Shown here one piece after another: positions 33,471-42,424 of a stretch of 42,432 nucleotides of DNA. Source of the stretch: an uncultured Holdemania sp. (lineage in GTDB: Bacteria > Bacillota_I > Bacilli_A > Erysipelotrichales > Erysipelotrichaceae); NCBI GenBank assembly GCA_947037125.1, contig CAMQTJ010000012.1:1-42432 (forward strand). Reading direction: 5' to 3'. The stretch's first letter is position 1. Each line of letters begins with the position of its first letter. Made by a program: the position numbers and the translations under genes. The notes under the pieces were generated by a model. It worked only from the letters and a program-made list of their open reading frames with translations, made no database searches and was not told where the DNA came from.

Positions 33471-33875
33471 ATGATGAATATGACTGATCCAATTGCAGAT
33501 ATGCTTACTAGAATTCGTAATGGGGTTCAAGCCCGTCACGAAGAAGTAGCAATTCCTGCAAGTAAGGTAAAAATCGAAATCGCTAAAATTTTAAAAGAAG
33601 AAGGATATATTACTTCTTATGCAGTAAGTGGAGATACTCCAGTTACTAAAATGATTAGTGTTGTATTAAAGTATGGAGCTAACAACGAAAAAGTTATTAG
33701 TGGAATCAAACGTATTTCTAAACCAGGTCTTCGCGTTTATGCTAAAAGCGATGCAGTACCTCGCGTACTTAACGGTTTAGGGATAGCAATTATCTCAACA
33801 TCTAATGGAATTATGACAGACAAAAAAGCTAGAGCAAACCATGTTGGTGGAGAAGTTGTTGCCTACGTTTGGTAA
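33471..33875 (+). CDS. rpsH: 30S ribosomal protein S8
   Basis: A 134-residue S8 that binds 16S helix 21. [23 protein letters not shown] and the C-terminal [33 protein letters not shown] are diagnostic. Several ATGs lie at the start (33471, 33474, 33480); 33471 is best spaced from GAGAGG but the choice is uncertain by a few residues. In E. coli S8 represses the spc operon. Confidence 0.95.
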   Translation: MMNMTDPIADMLTRIRNGVQARHEEVAIPASKVKIEIAKILKEEGYITSYAVSGDTPVTKMISVVLKYGANNEKVISGIKRISKPGLRVYAKSDAVPRVLNGLGIAIISTSNGIMTDKKARANHVGGEVVAYVW

Positions 33876-33897
33876 TTAACTGAAAGGAAAATACAAA

Positions 33898-34443
33898 ATG
33901 TCACGTATCGGAAATAAAGCGATTACCGTTCCTGCTGAAGTAGAAATTACTATCGGAGCAGGTAATGAGGTGGCTGTTAAAGGTCCTAAGGGAACACTAA
34001 CACGTCAGTTTAATGAAAAATTAACAATTAATTTGGAAGATTCAGTATTAACTGTTGCTCGTCCAAATGAAACTAAGCAAATGAAACAATTACACGGGAC
34101 TACTCGTGCATTAATCTTCAACATGGTTGAAGGAGTTACAACTGGTTATAAAATTGAATTAGAAATCGTTGGTATCGGATATAAAGCTGCAGTTGTAGGA
34201 ACTATCTTAACATTAAATGTTGGTTATTCTCATCCTGTAATCTTCGATGTTGAAACTGGATTAACAGTTGCTTGTCCTACAAATACAAGTATTGTTATTG
34301 ATGGAATTGATAAACAACGAGTTGGTGAAATGGCAGCAGTCATTCGTGCTACTAGAAAACCAGAACCTTATAAAGGAAAAGGTATCCGTTATAAAGGGGA
34401 AATCGTACGCCGTAAAGAAGGAAAAACGGCTTCTAAGAAATAG
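33898..34443 (+). CDS. rplF: 50S ribosomal protein L6
   Basis: A 181-residue L6 of two repeated domains. It begins MSRIGNKAITVPAEVEI, with VKGPKGTLTRQF. The C-terminal RNA-binding region has RKPEPYKGKGIRYKGEIVRRKEGKTASKK. GAAAGGA precedes the ATG. Confidence 0.97.
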   Translation: MSRIGNKAITVPAEVEITIGAGNEVAVKGPKGTLTRQFNEKLTINLEDSVLTVARPNETKQMKQLHGTTRALIFNMVEGVTTGYKIELEIVGIGYKAAVVGTILTLNVGYSHPVIFDVETGLTVACPTNTSIVIDGIDKQRVGEMAAVIRATRKPEPYKGKGIRYKGEIVRRKEGKTASKK

Positions 34444-34464
34444 TGGGAAAGGAGAAAAAATATT

Positions 34465-34821
34465 ATGCTTAAGAAAATTAGTAAAAACTTACAAAGAACT
34501 CGTAGACACATCAGAGTTCGTACTAAAATCAGCGGTACTCCAGAATGCCCACGCTTGAATGTATTCCGCTCGAATGCTCATATCCATGCTCAATTAATTG
34601 ATGATGTTAACGGTAAAACTATCGTTGCAGCTTCAAGTGTTGAAATGAAATTGACAAACGGTGGTAACATTGAAGCTGCAAAAGCAGTTGGTAGTGAAAT
34701 CGCTAAACGTGCAGTAGAAGCAAAAGTTTCAAAAGTTGTATTTGATCGTGGTGGTTATGTTTACCACGGACGTGTCCAAGCTTTAGCAGAAGCTGCTAGA
34801 GAAGCTGGACTAGAATTCTAG
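34465..34821 (+). CDS. rplR: 50S ribosomal protein L18
   Basis: A 118-residue L18 that binds 5S rRNA. It shows [37 protein letters not shown] and the ending [35 protein letters not shown] precedes the ATG. Confidence 0.96.
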   Translation: MLKKISKNLQRTRRHIRVRTKISGTPECPRLNVFRSNAHIHAQLIDDVNGKTIVAASSVEMKLTNGGNIEAAKAVGSEIAKRAVEAKVSKVVFDRGGYVYHGRVQALAEAAREAGLEF

Positions 34822-34833
34822 GAGGGCATGAAC

Positions 34834-35346
34834 ATGGAACGTAGACCAAGAAGAGTAGAACGCGAAAAAGAGTTTGAAGAACGCGTAGTTGTTATTAACC
34901 GTGTTACTAAAGTTGTTAAAGGGGGACGTCGTTTCCGTTTTGCTGCATTAGTAGTTGTTGGTGACAAAAAAGGACGTGTAGGTTTTGGAACAGGTAAAGC
35001 AAATGAAGTACCTGATGCTATTAAAAAAGCTATCGAATCTGCAAAGAAAAATGTATTTAGAGTACCTTTAGTTAATGGTGGATCAACTATCCCTCACGCA
35101 ATTACAGGACGTTATGGAGCTGGTGAAGTATTCTTAAAACCTGCATCAGAAGGTACTGGAGTTATCGCTGGTGGATCAGTTCGTGCAGTACTTGAACTTG
35201 CTGGTATTTCAGACGTATTATCAAAATGTATTGGATCACGCACACCTATTAATATGGTACGTGCTACTATAACTGGATTACAATCACTTAAAACTGTACA
35301 AAGTGTAGCTATTTTACGTGAAAAGAAAGTGGAAGAAATCCGCTAG
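34834..35346 (+). CDS. rpsE: 30S ribosomal protein S5
   Basis: A 170-residue S5 involved in fidelity. The double-stranded RNA-binding-like N-domain has [31 protein letters not shown], followed by [20 protein letters not shown] and [23 protein letters not shown]. The ATG at 34834 is chosen because AGGAGG is 8 nt away; the ATG at 34828 is too close to it. rplO follows after 21 nt, with no rpmD between. Confidence 0.95.
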   Translation: MERRPRRVEREKEFEERVVVINRVTKVVKGGRRFRFAALVVVGDKKGRVGFGTGKANEVPDAIKKAIESAKKNVFRVPLVNGGSTIPHAITGRYGAGEVFLKPASEGTGVIAGGSVRAVLELAGISDVLSKCIGSRTPINMVRATITGLQSLKTVQSVAILREKKVEEIR

Positions 35347-35367
35347 ATTGTCGGGAGGTAAACTTAT

Positions 35368-35808
35368 ATGAAATTACATGAATTAAAATATACAGAAGGT
35401 GCTCGACGTAATTCTAAAAGAATTGGTAGAGGACACGGATCAGGAACTGGTAAAACTTCGGGTAAAGGTAACAAAGGACAAAATGCACGTAGTGGTGGTG
35501 GAGTTTCTATGGGATTTGAGGGTGGTCAAACACCTTTGTACCTACGTTTACCAAAACGTGGATTTACAAATTACACTCGTAAAGTAATGGGAACTGTAAA
35601 TGTTGAAGCATTAAATGCTTTCGAAGACGGAACAGTAGTTACTGTACAAATGTTATTAGCTACACGTCTTGTTCGTAAAGAATTAGACGGAATTAAAATC
35701 TTAGGTGTTGGAGAACTTACTAAAAAACTTACTGTGCAAGTAAATGCTTTTTCAAAAACTGCACAAGAAGCTATTGAAAAAGTAGGCGGAAAAGCAGAGG
35801 TAATCTAA
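35368..35808 (+). CDS. rplO: 50S ribosomal protein L15
   Basis: A 146-residue L15 of the central 50S. The Gly/Lys-rich N-terminus is conserved ([47 protein letters not shown]). The last part has [36 protein letters not shown]. The secY ATG follows its stop after a single base. Confidence 0.96.
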   Translation: MKLHELKYTEGARRNSKRIGRGHGSGTGKTSGKGNKGQNARSGGGVSMGFEGGQTPLYLRLPKRGFTNYTRKVMGTVNVEALNAFEDGTVVTVQMLLATRLVRKELDGIKILGVGELTKKLTVQVNAFSKTAQEAIEKVGGKAEVI

Positions 35809-35809
35809 T

Positions 35810-37108
35810 ATGATTCAAACTTGTATTAGCTTATTCAAAAATAAGGACATACGTAACAAAATTTACTTTACTCTTGCAATGTTATTTGTATTTAGACTTG
35901 GTGCAGCAATTCCTGCTCCTCGTGTAGATACTAACGCTTTAATTGGTGTTGCTGATAATTCAATTTTAGGTATGATGAACTTATTAGGTGGTGGGGCTTT
36001 ACAAAAACTTTCAGTTTTTGCACTGGGAGTTGGACCATATATTACTGCATCAATTATTATTCAACTACTTGCAATGGATGTTATACCATCACTTAGCGAA
36101 ATGGCTAAATCTGGTCAACAAGGTAGAGTTAAAATGGATAAAATCACACGTTACTTAGCTGTTATTTTATCATTTATACAAGCCTTCACTATGGTTTATG
36201 CTTTCGATAATGGTGCATTAAATGTCCCTAGCGTTTTAGTTGATAGTGGTTTAGGTAGCTATTTATACGTTGCTACAGTTTTAACGGCAGGAACAATGTT
36301 CTTACTGTGGATTGGTGATCGTATTACACAATTTGGTATTGGTAATGGTATGTCTATTATTATCTTTGCAGGTATTGTATCTAGCATGCCTTTTACATTT
36401 ACTCAAGTATTCAAAACTTTGGTTGATACTTCAAGTAGTGCTGCTACTTTTAGTGGAGTACTTTCGTTTGGTATGTATATACTTATGTATTTAGTTATTA
36501 TTGTTCTAGTTGTTTTTATGCAAACAGCTGTAAGAAAAATTCCAATTCAATATACATCAAGTAATATGCAAAAAGGTAAAAGTGATATAAACTATTTACC
36601 ATTGAAAATAAATTCAGCAAGTGTTATTCCAGTTATCTTTGCTTCTGCAATTATGACTGCTCCACTTACTATATTAAGTTTTTTTCCAGAAACGGAGTTC
36701 AGCATTTTCTTAAATAGTATATTAAACCTTAGTGAACCAATGGGATTATGCATTTATGCATTATTGATCGTTGCACTTACATTTTTCTACACAAACTTAC
36801 AAGTTGATCCTGCAAAAATAGCAGAAAACTTAAATAAGTCAGGTACATACATTCCGGGGATAAGACCTGGGAATGAAACTAAAGAATATTTATCTAAAGT
36901 TCTTAACCGTATTACGGTTTTGGGTGCAGGATTCCTATTATTTATTGCTGTGTTACCTTACATTTTAACAATGTTTACAAATTTATCTACAGCAGCAGCT
37001 ATGGGTGGAACTGGTATTATCATTGTTGTAGGTGTTGCAATGGAAACGTTCGGCAATTTAAAAGGTCAATTAACGCAAAAGCAATATCGCGGATTTATTA
37101 ATAAGTAG
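35810..37108 (+). CDS. secY: Preprotein translocase subunit SecY
   Basis: A 432-residue channel protein with ten membrane helices. SecY signatures include RLGAAIPAPRVD, the plug-region GGGALQKLSVFALGVGPYITASIIIQLL, RKIPIQYTSS, and the C-terminal loop RPGNETKEYLSKVLNRITVLGAGFL. It pairs with SecE, encoded at 10911. It lies directly after rplO and is followed by adk. Confidence 0.97.
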   Translation: MIQTCISLFKNKDIRNKIYFTLAMLFVFRLGAAIPAPRVDTNALIGVADNSILGMMNLLGGGALQKLSVFALGVGPYITASIIIQLLAMDVIPSLSEMAKSGQQGRVKMDKITRYLAVILSFIQAFTMVYAFDNGALNVPSVLVDSGLGSYLYVATVLTAGTMFLLWIGDRITQFGIGNGMSIIIFAGIVSSMPFTFTQVFKTLVDTSSSAATFSGVLSFGMYILMYLVIIVLVVFMQTAVRKIPIQYTSSNMQKGKSDINYLPLKINSASVIPVIFASAIMTAPLTILSFFPETEFSIFLNSILNLSEPMGLCIYALLIVALTFFYTNLQVDPAKIAENLNKSGTYIPGIRPGNETKEYLSKVLNRITVLGAGFLLFIAVLPYILTMFTNLSTAAAMGGTGIIIVVGVAMETFGNLKGQLTQKQYRGFINK

Positions 37109-37117
37109 GAGTTAAAG

Positions 37118-37765
37118 ATGAATATATTGATCATGGGTCCAGCCGGTAGCGGTAAAGGGACAATGTCAGCAAAAATTGTTGATAAATATCAAATACCTCA
37201 TATATCAACTGGGGATATGTTTCGTGAAAATATCAGTAACGGAACATTCCTTGGTTTAACTGCGAAAAAATATATGGATCAAGGATTATTAGTTCCAGAT
37301 GAAATAACTATTCAAATGGTTGAGAAGAGGCTGTTAAAGGCTGATTGTCGCATAGGATATCTACTAGATGGTTTTCCAAGAACTTTAGCTCAAGCTAAGG
37401 CACTTGATGAAATTACTAAAAATATCGGACGTCCAGTTGAATCTGTAATAAATCTTACTATTGATTTTGATCAACTTGCACAAAGAATTACAGGTAGAAG
37501 ACTTTGTAAAGGGTGTGATAGTATATATCATATTAAAAATAATCCTTCAAAAGTATCGAATATCTGTGATGTATGTGGCTCACAATTATATCAACGTAGT
37601 GATGATACTGTAGAGCAACTTACAGTTCGTATTGAAGAATATGAGCGTAGTACTAAACTTGTTTTGGAATATTTTTCATCGGAAGGATTAGTATTTGATG
37701 TCAATGCATCACAAGCAATGAATGATGTATTTAATGATATCGATAAAGCTTTGGTGAAAATTTAA
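37118..37765 (+). CDS. adk: Adenylate kinase
   Basis: A 215-residue enzyme that interconverts ATP + AMP and 2 ADP. The P-loop is GPAGSGKGT (7-15), the AMP-binding region has STGDMFREN, and LLDGFPRTLAQA is conserved. The LID domain carries four cysteines (RLCKGC and CDVC), so it is the zinc-binding long form typical of Gram-positives. Its stop overlaps the map start by one base. Confidence 0.97.
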   Translation: MNILIMGPAGSGKGTMSAKIVDKYQIPHISTGDMFRENISNGTFLGLTAKKYMDQGLLVPDEITIQMVEKRLLKADCRIGYLLDGFPRTLAQAKALDEITKNIGRPVESVINLTIDFDQLAQRITGRRLCKGCDSIYHIKNNPSKVSNICDVCGSQLYQRSDDTVEQLTVRIEEYERSTKLVLEYFSSEGLVFDVNASQAMNDVFNDIDKALVKI

Positions 37766-38535
37766 TGATCTCTATTAAATCGAATTTTGAAATTGAAGTA
37801 ATGCGTGAAGCTGGATTAATTGTAGGTAAGGCTCATAGAGCTGTCGCTGATGCAATTAAAGTTGGTGTAACAACTAACGAGCTAAATGCAGTTGCAGAAA
37901 AGGTAATTCGTGATAGTGGAGCAATTCCTTCTTTCTTAGGTTATGGTGGTTTTCCAGCATCAATATGTGCTTCAATTAATGAAGTATTAGTGCATGGAAT
38001 ACCTGATAATACTAAATTAAAAGATGGAGACATTATTTCTATTGATATTGGTGCTTGCTATAAAGGCTATCATGGAGATGCTGCTTGGACTCATAGTGTC
38101 GGCGAAATAAGCGAAAATGCAAAAAAACTGATGCAAGTTACAAGAGAATCACTATTTATAGGTTTACAACAAGCAAAACCTGGTAATCGTTTAGGTGACA
38201 TATGTCATGCAATCGGCTGTTATGTCGAATCACATGGTTATGGAGTACCTGTCGATTATACTGGACATGGTATTGGAACTTCGATGCATGAAGATCCAGC
38301 CATCCCAAATTATGGTGTTGCCGGTCGTGGTGTTGTTTTGAAACAAGGGATGACATTAGCGATTGAGCCTATGGTTCATATAGGCAAACCTCATACAAAA
38401 GTGTTGAAAGATAATTGGACTGTTGTATCAAAAGACAAAAGTCTAACGGCACATTATGAACATACTATTGTAATTACGAGTACAGGGTACGAAATACTTA
38501 CGATAAATGACTTCGAAGGAGGAGACAAACTATAA
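37765..38535 (+). CDS. map: Methionine aminopeptidase, type I
   Basis: A 256-residue metalloprotease that removes the N-terminal Met from new proteins. The metal ligands are visible in [22 protein letters not shown] (two Asp), [12 protein letters not shown] (His), the later AIEPM (Glu) and YEHTIVIT (Glu). [24 protein letters not shown] is the substrate-binding region. It overlaps adk and infA by one base each. The KOW-protein gene found here in Bacillus is absent. Confidence 0.97.
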   Translation: MISIKSNFEIEVMREAGLIVGKAHRAVADAIKVGVTTNELNAVAEKVIRDSGAIPSFLGYGGFPASICASINEVLVHGIPDNTKLKDGDIISIDIGACYKGYHGDAAWTHSVGEISENAKKLMQVTRESLFIGLQQAKPGNRLGDICHAIGCYVESHGYGVPVDYTGHGIGTSMHEDPAIPNYGVAGRGVVLKQGMTLAIEPMVHIGKPHTKVLKDNWTVVSKDKSLTAHYEHTIVITSTGYEILTINDFEGGDKL

Positions 38536-38753
38536 TGGGTAAACAAGATGTAATTGAAATTGATGGAATCATAGAGGATACACTTCCCAACGCAATGTTT
38601 AAAGTGAAATTATCAAATGGGCACGTAATACTTGCTCACGTTTCTGGTAAAATCCGTATGCACTACATTCGCATTTTACCGGGTGATCGTGTAACTGTAG
38701 AAATTTCGCCTTATGATTTAACACGTGGGCGTATAACATTTAGACACAAATAA
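38535..38753 (+). CDS. infA: Translation initiation factor IF-1
   Basis: A 72-residue S1-like OB-fold protein that occupies the A site during initiation. It shows [66 protein letters not shown], the full-length family pattern. GGAGGAGA overlaps the end of map and the start overlaps its stop (TAATG). rpmJ follows after a 65-nt AT-rich gap. Confidence 0.97.
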   Translation: MGKQDVIEIDGIIEDTLPNAMFKVKLSNGHVILAHVSGKIRMHYIRILPGDRVTVEISPYDLTRGRITFRHK

Positions 38754-38818
38754 AAAATAAAATATCAAAAAAATAAAATTTTAATCAAATAAAATGAAAT
38801 TCTTAGGAGGGAAAACGC

Positions 38819-38935
38819 ATGAAAGTAAGACCATCTGTTAAACCAATATGCGATAAATGCCGCATCATTAAGCGCAAAGGACGTGTAATGGTAATTTGTG
38901 AAAACCCTAAACACAAACAACGTCAAGGAAATTAG
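38819..38935 (+). CDS. rpmJ: 50S ribosomal protein L36
   Basis: A 38-residue zinc-type L36. It has [21 protein letters not shown] with Cys11 and Cys14, then Cys27 and His32 as the remaining zinc ligands, ending [15 protein letters not shown] precedes the ATG. It is very short and sits between infA and rpsM, its standard place. Confidence 0.96.
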   Translation: MKVRPSVKPICDKCRIIKRKGRVMVICENPKHKQRQGN

Positions 38936-38949
38936 GAGGAAAGACAAAT

Positions 38950-39315
38950 ATGGCTCGTATTGCTGGAGTAGATATACCACGTGACAAACGTGTAGTAATA
39001 TCTCTAACTTATATTTATGGAATCGGTTCAGTAACTGCTTCTTCAATTCTTCAAAAATGTGGTATCAGTGAAGATATCCGCGTTAAAGACTTATCAGACG
39101 AACAAATCAATGAAATCCGTTTAGCAATGGATGGAATCAAAGTTGAGGGTGATTTACGTCGTGAAAAATCATTAAACATCAAACGTTTAATGGAAATCGG
39201 TTGTTACCGTGGAATCCGTCATAGAAGAGGATTACCAGTTAGAGGACAACGTACTAAAACAAATGCACGTACGCGCAAAGGACCACGTCGTACAGTTGCT
39301 AATAAAAAGAAATAG
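38950..39315 (+). CDS. rpsM: 30S ribosomal protein S13
   Basis: A 121-residue S13 of the 30S head. It starts [26 protein letters not shown] and ends with the basic tail [32 protein letters not shown] that contacts the P-site tRNA. AGGAGG precedes the ATG. Confidence 0.97.
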   Translation: MARIAGVDIPRDKRVVISLTYIYGIGSVTASSILQKCGISEDIRVKDLSDEQINEIRLAMDGIKVEGDLRREKSLNIKRLMEIGCYRGIRHRRGLPVRGQRTKTNARTRKGPRRTVANKKK

Positions 39316-39337
39316 AACGATAGGAGGATAAATTACA

Positions 39338-39730
39338 ATGGCAAAAGTTAAAACTGCTGGACGCAAAAAACGCGTCCGTAAGAATATAGCTAAAGGTGTT
39401 GCTCATATTCACTCAACATTCAATAACACTATCGTAACAATCACAGATGAAAGTGGAAATGCAATTGCTTGGTCTAGTGCAGGAGCACTAGGTTACAAGG
39501 GTTCACGTAAATCTACTCCATTTGCAGCACAAATGTGCGGTGAAGCAGCTGCTAAAGCTGCTATCGATAATGGTATGAAATTAATCGAAGTTAACGTTAA
39601 AGGTCCAGGACCTGGACGTGAAGCGGCTGTAAGATCTCTTCAAACAGCTGGTTTGGAAATTACAGTAATTAATGATGTGACTCCAATCCCTCACAACGGA
39701 TGTCGTCCACCAAAAAGACCACGTGGCTAA
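39338..39730 (+). CDS. rpsK: 30S ribosomal protein S11
   Basis: A 130-residue S11 of the platform. It shows [46 protein letters not shown] and ends [22 protein letters not shown] precedes the ATG. In Bacillus-type order it leads to rpoA, as here. Confidence 0.97.
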   Translation: MAKVKTAGRKKRVRKNIAKGVAHIHSTFNNTIVTITDESGNAIAWSSAGALGYKGSRKSTPFAAQMCGEAAAKAAIDNGMKLIEVNVKGPGPGREAAVRSLQTAGLEITVINDVTPIPHNGCRPPKRPRG

Positions 39731-39755
39731 AATTAAATAAAGGAGGCTTTAGTAA

Positions 39756-40718
39756 ATGCAAAAATTTGAACGCGCCAATTTTGAAGTTAAAGAATATGTT
39801 GAATCAAATAATTATGGTAAATTTGTTATTGAACCACTTGAAAGAGGGTTTGGTACAACTGTTGGTAACGCATTAAGACGTGTTTTACTATCGTCTTTAC
39901 CAGGTGCTGCTGTTTACTCAATAAAAGTAGACGGGGTATATCATGAATTTACATCTATTCCAGGTGTTCAAGAAGATGTATCTATGATTATTTTAAATTT
40001 AAAAAACCTTATCATGACTGTAGAGGATGATGATGTTTATACATTAAGAATATCAGAAAAGGGACCAAAAGTTATTACAGGAAAAGACATTATTTGTCCA
40101 GCTGGAGTTGCAATTTTAAGTGATGATTTAGTAATAGCTAATCTTTCTGAAGGTGCAAGTTTAGATATGGAAATGAAATGTCGTAACGGACGCGGATACA
40201 TTAGTGCTGATGGAAACAAATCACTATACCAAAGTTCGTCTTCTCAAGGAATTGGAACTGTTTATACAGATTCAATTTATACGCCAATCGAAAGAGTTTC
40301 ATATGAAGTTGAACCTGCACGTGTAGGTCAAGATGCAAGATATGATCGTTTGATTATGGAAATTTGGACTAATGGTTCAATCACTCCACAGATGTCAATT
40401 GCACTTGGTTCAAAAATTTTAATTGATCACTTAGATATTTTAACAACGGTGCATGATGCAGTAGCTGATATGTCATCTTGTATGAAAGAAGCTACAGGTG
40501 AAGTTGAAAAACGTGGACTAGTAATGATGATTGAAGACTTAGATTTATCTGTACGTTCATACAATTGTTTGAAACGTGCTGGTATTCAAAGTGTTGATGA
40601 ATTAACACAAAAAACTGAAGATGAAATGATGAGAGTCCGTAACTTGGGTAAAAAATCATTAAAAGAAGTTAAAGATAAGATTTATGAATTAGGTCTTAAC
40701 TTTAAATCATATGAATAG
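39756..40718 (+). CDS. rpoA: RNA polymerase alpha subunit
   Basis: A 320-residue subunit. The N-terminal dimerisation domain (about 1-230) has [31 protein letters not shown]. After a linker, the C-terminal domain (about 250-315) shows [48 protein letters not shown] and binds UP elements and activators. AAGGAGG precedes the ATG. The gene for the other core subunits (rpoB, rpoC) is not in this window. Confidence 0.97.
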   Translation: MQKFERANFEVKEYVESNNYGKFVIEPLERGFGTTVGNALRRVLLSSLPGAAVYSIKVDGVYHEFTSIPGVQEDVSMIILNLKNLIMTVEDDDVYTLRISEKGPKVITGKDIICPAGVAILSDDLVIANLSEGASLDMEMKCRNGRGYISADGNKSLYQSSSSQGIGTVYTDSIYTPIERVSYEVEPARVGQDARYDRLIMEIWTNGSITPQMSIALGSKILIDHLDILTTVHDAVADMSSCMKEATGEVEKRGLVMMIEDLDLSVRSYNCLKRAGIQSVDELTQKTEDEMMRVRNLGKKSLKEVKDKIYELGLNFKSYE

Positions 40719-40738
40719 GAATTAAGGAGAATAAACCT

Positions 40739-41101
40739 ATGTGGAATCGTAAATTAGGGCGTACTGCTGATCACAGAAAAGCAATGTTACGCAATTTAGC
40801 TACAGAAGTTATTATGCGTGGAAAAATCGAAACAACAGAAATGAAAGCAAAAGAATTGCGTTCAGTTGTTGATGAAATGATCACTTTAGGTAAACGTGGA
40901 GATTTGCATGCACGCCGTCAAGCTGCTGCTTATATCCGTAACGTAGTTGCAAATGAAGAAACAGGACAAACAGTACTTCAAAAATTATTTGATGATGTTG
41001 CTCCTAAGTATGCAACACGTAATGGTGGTTATACTCGTGTATTAAAAACAACGAATCGTCGTGGAGATAATGCTCCAATGGCAATCATTGAATTAGTATA
41101 G
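40739..41101 (+). CDS. rplQ: 50S ribosomal protein L17
   Basis: A 120-residue L17, last gene of the superoperon. It begins [41 protein letters not shown] and ends [19 protein letters not shown] terminator follows. The ECF transporter genes that follow rplQ in Bacillus are replaced by mobile-element remnants. Confidence 0.97.
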   Translation: MWNRKLGRTADHRKAMLRNLATEVIMRGKIETTEMKAKELRSVVDEMITLGKRGDLHARRQAAAYIRNVVANEETGQTVLQKLFDDVAPKYATRNGGYTRVLKTTNRRGDNAPMAIIELV

Positions 41102-41123
41102 TAGTAAAATACTAAGTTAAAAG

Positions 41124-41168
41124 AAGTTATATTAGTTAAGTAATCACTTAATTAATATACTTTTTTTT
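41124..41168 (+). terminator. Terminator of the ribosomal superoperon
   Basis: A long AT-rich stem (41124-41141 with 41146-41162, with a G-U pair and a bulge) around a four-base loop, followed by eight T. Confidence 0.85.
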
Positions 41169-41173
41169 ATAGA

Positions 41174-41279
41174 TGCCCCAAACTTAACTGAGGTTTCTAC
41201 TAATTAAGCAACAAACTAACTTGGTTGGAGTAATTTCAACCCCAACCAAGTTGGAAGTTTCTAAAAAGTGTATAGGGCA
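41174..41279. repeat. Nested inverted repeats at the left end of an IS remnant
   Basis: AACTTGGTTGG (41218-41228) and CCAACCAAGTT (41242-41252) are a perfect 11-bp inverted repeat. Outside it AAACTT/AAGTTT (41180-41185, 41255-41260) and TGCCC/GGGCA (41174-41178, 41275-41279) also pair. They lie just past the 3' end of the reverse-strand transposase remnant, so they may be its terminator and end sequence. Confidence 0.5.
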
Positions 41280-41455
41280 CAATATTTGGTGAAAATCATA
41301 TACCGTGCTTTTATCATGGTGAATACGGTAATTTACGTCATCATTAAGTACATATTAATAACGATTTCTAAATCTATCCAAATTCGTATAACCATTACCA
41401 TTGTTCTTTAGGTGTTTAATGGTTTTATTTCGAGTTTCATGATTACATTATTCAT
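41186..41455 (-). pseudogene. Decayed ISL3-like transposase, C-terminal remnant
   Basis: On the reverse strand, one frame reads KTIKHLKNNGNGYTNLDRFRNR, which resembles the ISL3-family C-terminal pattern xNKIKxIKRxxxGYRNFxxFRNR. A stop codon (41355-41357) follows directly, and the frame then resumes as YVLNDDVNYRIHHDKSTVYDF. Upstream, NNVIMKLEIK in a neighbouring frame looks like the preceding NGxxEGxNNKIK stretch, so a frameshift is likely. There is no start and no catalytic region; the gene is dead. The assignment is by pattern and not by alignment. Confidence 0.5.
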
Positions 41456-41466
41456 ATTAAACTGTA

Positions 41467-41516
41467 CCTTGTAAGATAGACGCGAAAATAAATCGTGCAT
41501 ATCTTACAGGGTTTTT
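41467..41516 (+). terminator. Terminator-like hairpin in the mobile region
   Basis: CCTTGTAAGATA (41467-41478) pairs with TATCTTACAGGG (41500-41511), one G-U, followed by five T. Its stem shares GTAAGATA/TATCTTAC with the hairpin at 41645. Confidence 0.75.
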
Positions 41517-41529
41517 ATATAATTATAGA

Positions 41530-41640
41530 AAAGAAGCAACATTATGGGGAAAATTATTTTACACCAGAACAAATAGAATTATTTTCTAAGAATACTGGTT
41601 CTTATAATTCTGGTGTGGTTTTGGTAAAATCCCGTTAGAA
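41530..41640 (+). pseudogene. Fragment resembling an IS orfA-type HTH transposase N-terminus
   Basis: One frame reads KKQHYGENYFTPEQIELFSKN and then loses similarity (TGSYNSGVVLVKSR, stop at 41636-41638). YFTPEQIExLSKN is a familiar start of helix-turn-helix orfA proteins of IS3/IS150-like elements. No proper start codon and only about 20 recognisable residues remain. A remnant; low certainty. Confidence 0.35.
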
Positions 41641-41644
41641 CTTC

Positions 41645-41677
41645 AAAAGGTAAGATATTAATTTATCTTACCTTTTT
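41645..41677 (+). terminator. Terminator immediately upstream of the group II intron
   Basis: AAAAGGTAAGATA (41645-41657) and TATCTTACCTTTT (41664-41676) form a perfect 13-bp stem around a 6-nt loop. The intron begins 4 nt beyond it. This is the kind of site used by class C group II introns. Confidence 0.9.
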
Positions 41678-41680
41678 GTT

Positions 41681-42317
41681 GTGTGCCAGGCATGGCATTT
41701 ATCTTACTTGTGTAAGTCCAGTGGCAGGAGCTACCATCCAAGCATAGGTAAGCGCAAGTTATTAACCGTACGGTTGATGATGAAGGAATCGTGAAACAAA
41801 ACTTTGAGCTAACGAACAGAAACTTAATAATAAGGCTATTAGGTGGATAAGGTGCCAGCTGATATCGAAGTCCAAAAGTGTAGACGTATAACCGAGGTAG
41901 TAAATCAAGTAGTTTAAAGTGAAAGAAAAATGTCTTACCCTGGCATATCCTATGTACACAAAATGTGGTCGAAAAATGTTTGTCATAGGAAGTCAGCCGA
42001 GGTCATATCAGGTTATAGCTAAAATAACTGAAGGACTGAACGTTATAAATCGTATCGATTTATGAAGTAAATGTAACTATATCAGAAAATTAGATATCTT
42101 TAGTAATTGAGAACGTAATTCAAAATGAAGAAGATTAGTACTAATGGGATAAAGGTTACATATCTATTAAATGAAAGATAGAGATGCAAGTATGAAATTA
42201 ATTGAAGAAATTCTAAGCAAAACTAATTTAAATTTAGCCTACAAGAAAGTCGTATCAAACAAAGGTGCTGAAGGTATTGATGGAGTAAGCGTTAGCGAAC
42301 TAAAAGAGTACATAAAG
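41681..42317 (+). mobile_element. 3'-truncated group II intron (class C-like)
   Basis: The 5' end GTGTGCCAGGCATGGC matches the GUGYG boundary and resembles the start of class C introns such as that of Oceanobacillus iheyensis. Later pieces also agree: AAGCGCAAG (about 41750) and AATAAGGCTATTAGGTGGAT (about 41831). AACAAAA (41795-41801) is complementary to the last seven exon bases TTTTGTT (41674-41680) and is a candidate EBS1-IBS1 pair. The 490 bases before the ORF would be domains I-IV. The RT/maturase ORF stops matching at about 42317, and domains V and VI are missing, so the element cannot splice or move unaided. Ordinary genes are absent from 41681-42170; a 74-codon reverse-strand frame there is not a gene. 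Confidence 0.8.
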
Positions 42318-42374
42318 TGTTATATCGGAATTTCAATACGTTCAAAGAGTTCGTTTAACCGCACAATAAAATAG
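42171..42374 (+). pseudogene. Truncated group II intron reverse transcriptase/maturase
   Basis: The first 49 residues (KLIEEILSKTNLNLAYKKVV, then SNKGAEGIDGVSVSELKEYIK) are the N-terminal RT-0 region of group II intron-encoded proteins. The complete protein is usually above 400 residues with seven RT blocks including YADD, none of which is present. After residue 49 the frame continues for 18 unrelated residues to a TAG. The break is abrupt, consistent with deletion or insertion of other DNA. Confidence 0.8.
42320..42358 (+). pseudogene. Possible transposase C-terminal scrap
   Basis: In a frame different from the maturase, the DNA right after the break reads LYRNFNTFKEFV and then stop. YRNFxxFK resembles the GYRNFxxFRxR ending of ISL3-type transposases. 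Twelve residues are too few for certainty, but the fragment sits at the intron break point and is followed by a terminator, as the end of an IS gene would be. Confidence 0.25.
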
Positions 42375-42377
42375 TTG

Positions 42378-42424
42378 AAAAGGTATAACAAATGCCGTTA
42401 CAAACCGCATTTGTTATACCTTTT
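42378..42424 (+). terminator. Strong terminator at the right edge
   Basis: AAAAGGTATAACAAATGC (42378-42395) and its exact complement (42407-42424) form an 18-bp perfect stem around 11 nt, with A and T flanks that would work on both strands. Confidence 0.85.

Noticed and set aside
41762-41986. 74-codon reverse-strand reading frame inside the intron
   Set aside because: It has no ribosome-binding site and lies in the structured RNA part of the group II intron.
42319-42374. Functional C-terminus of the 67-residue maturase frame
   Set aside because: The last 18 residues bear no similarity to the RT-0/RT-1 region; they result from the break point.
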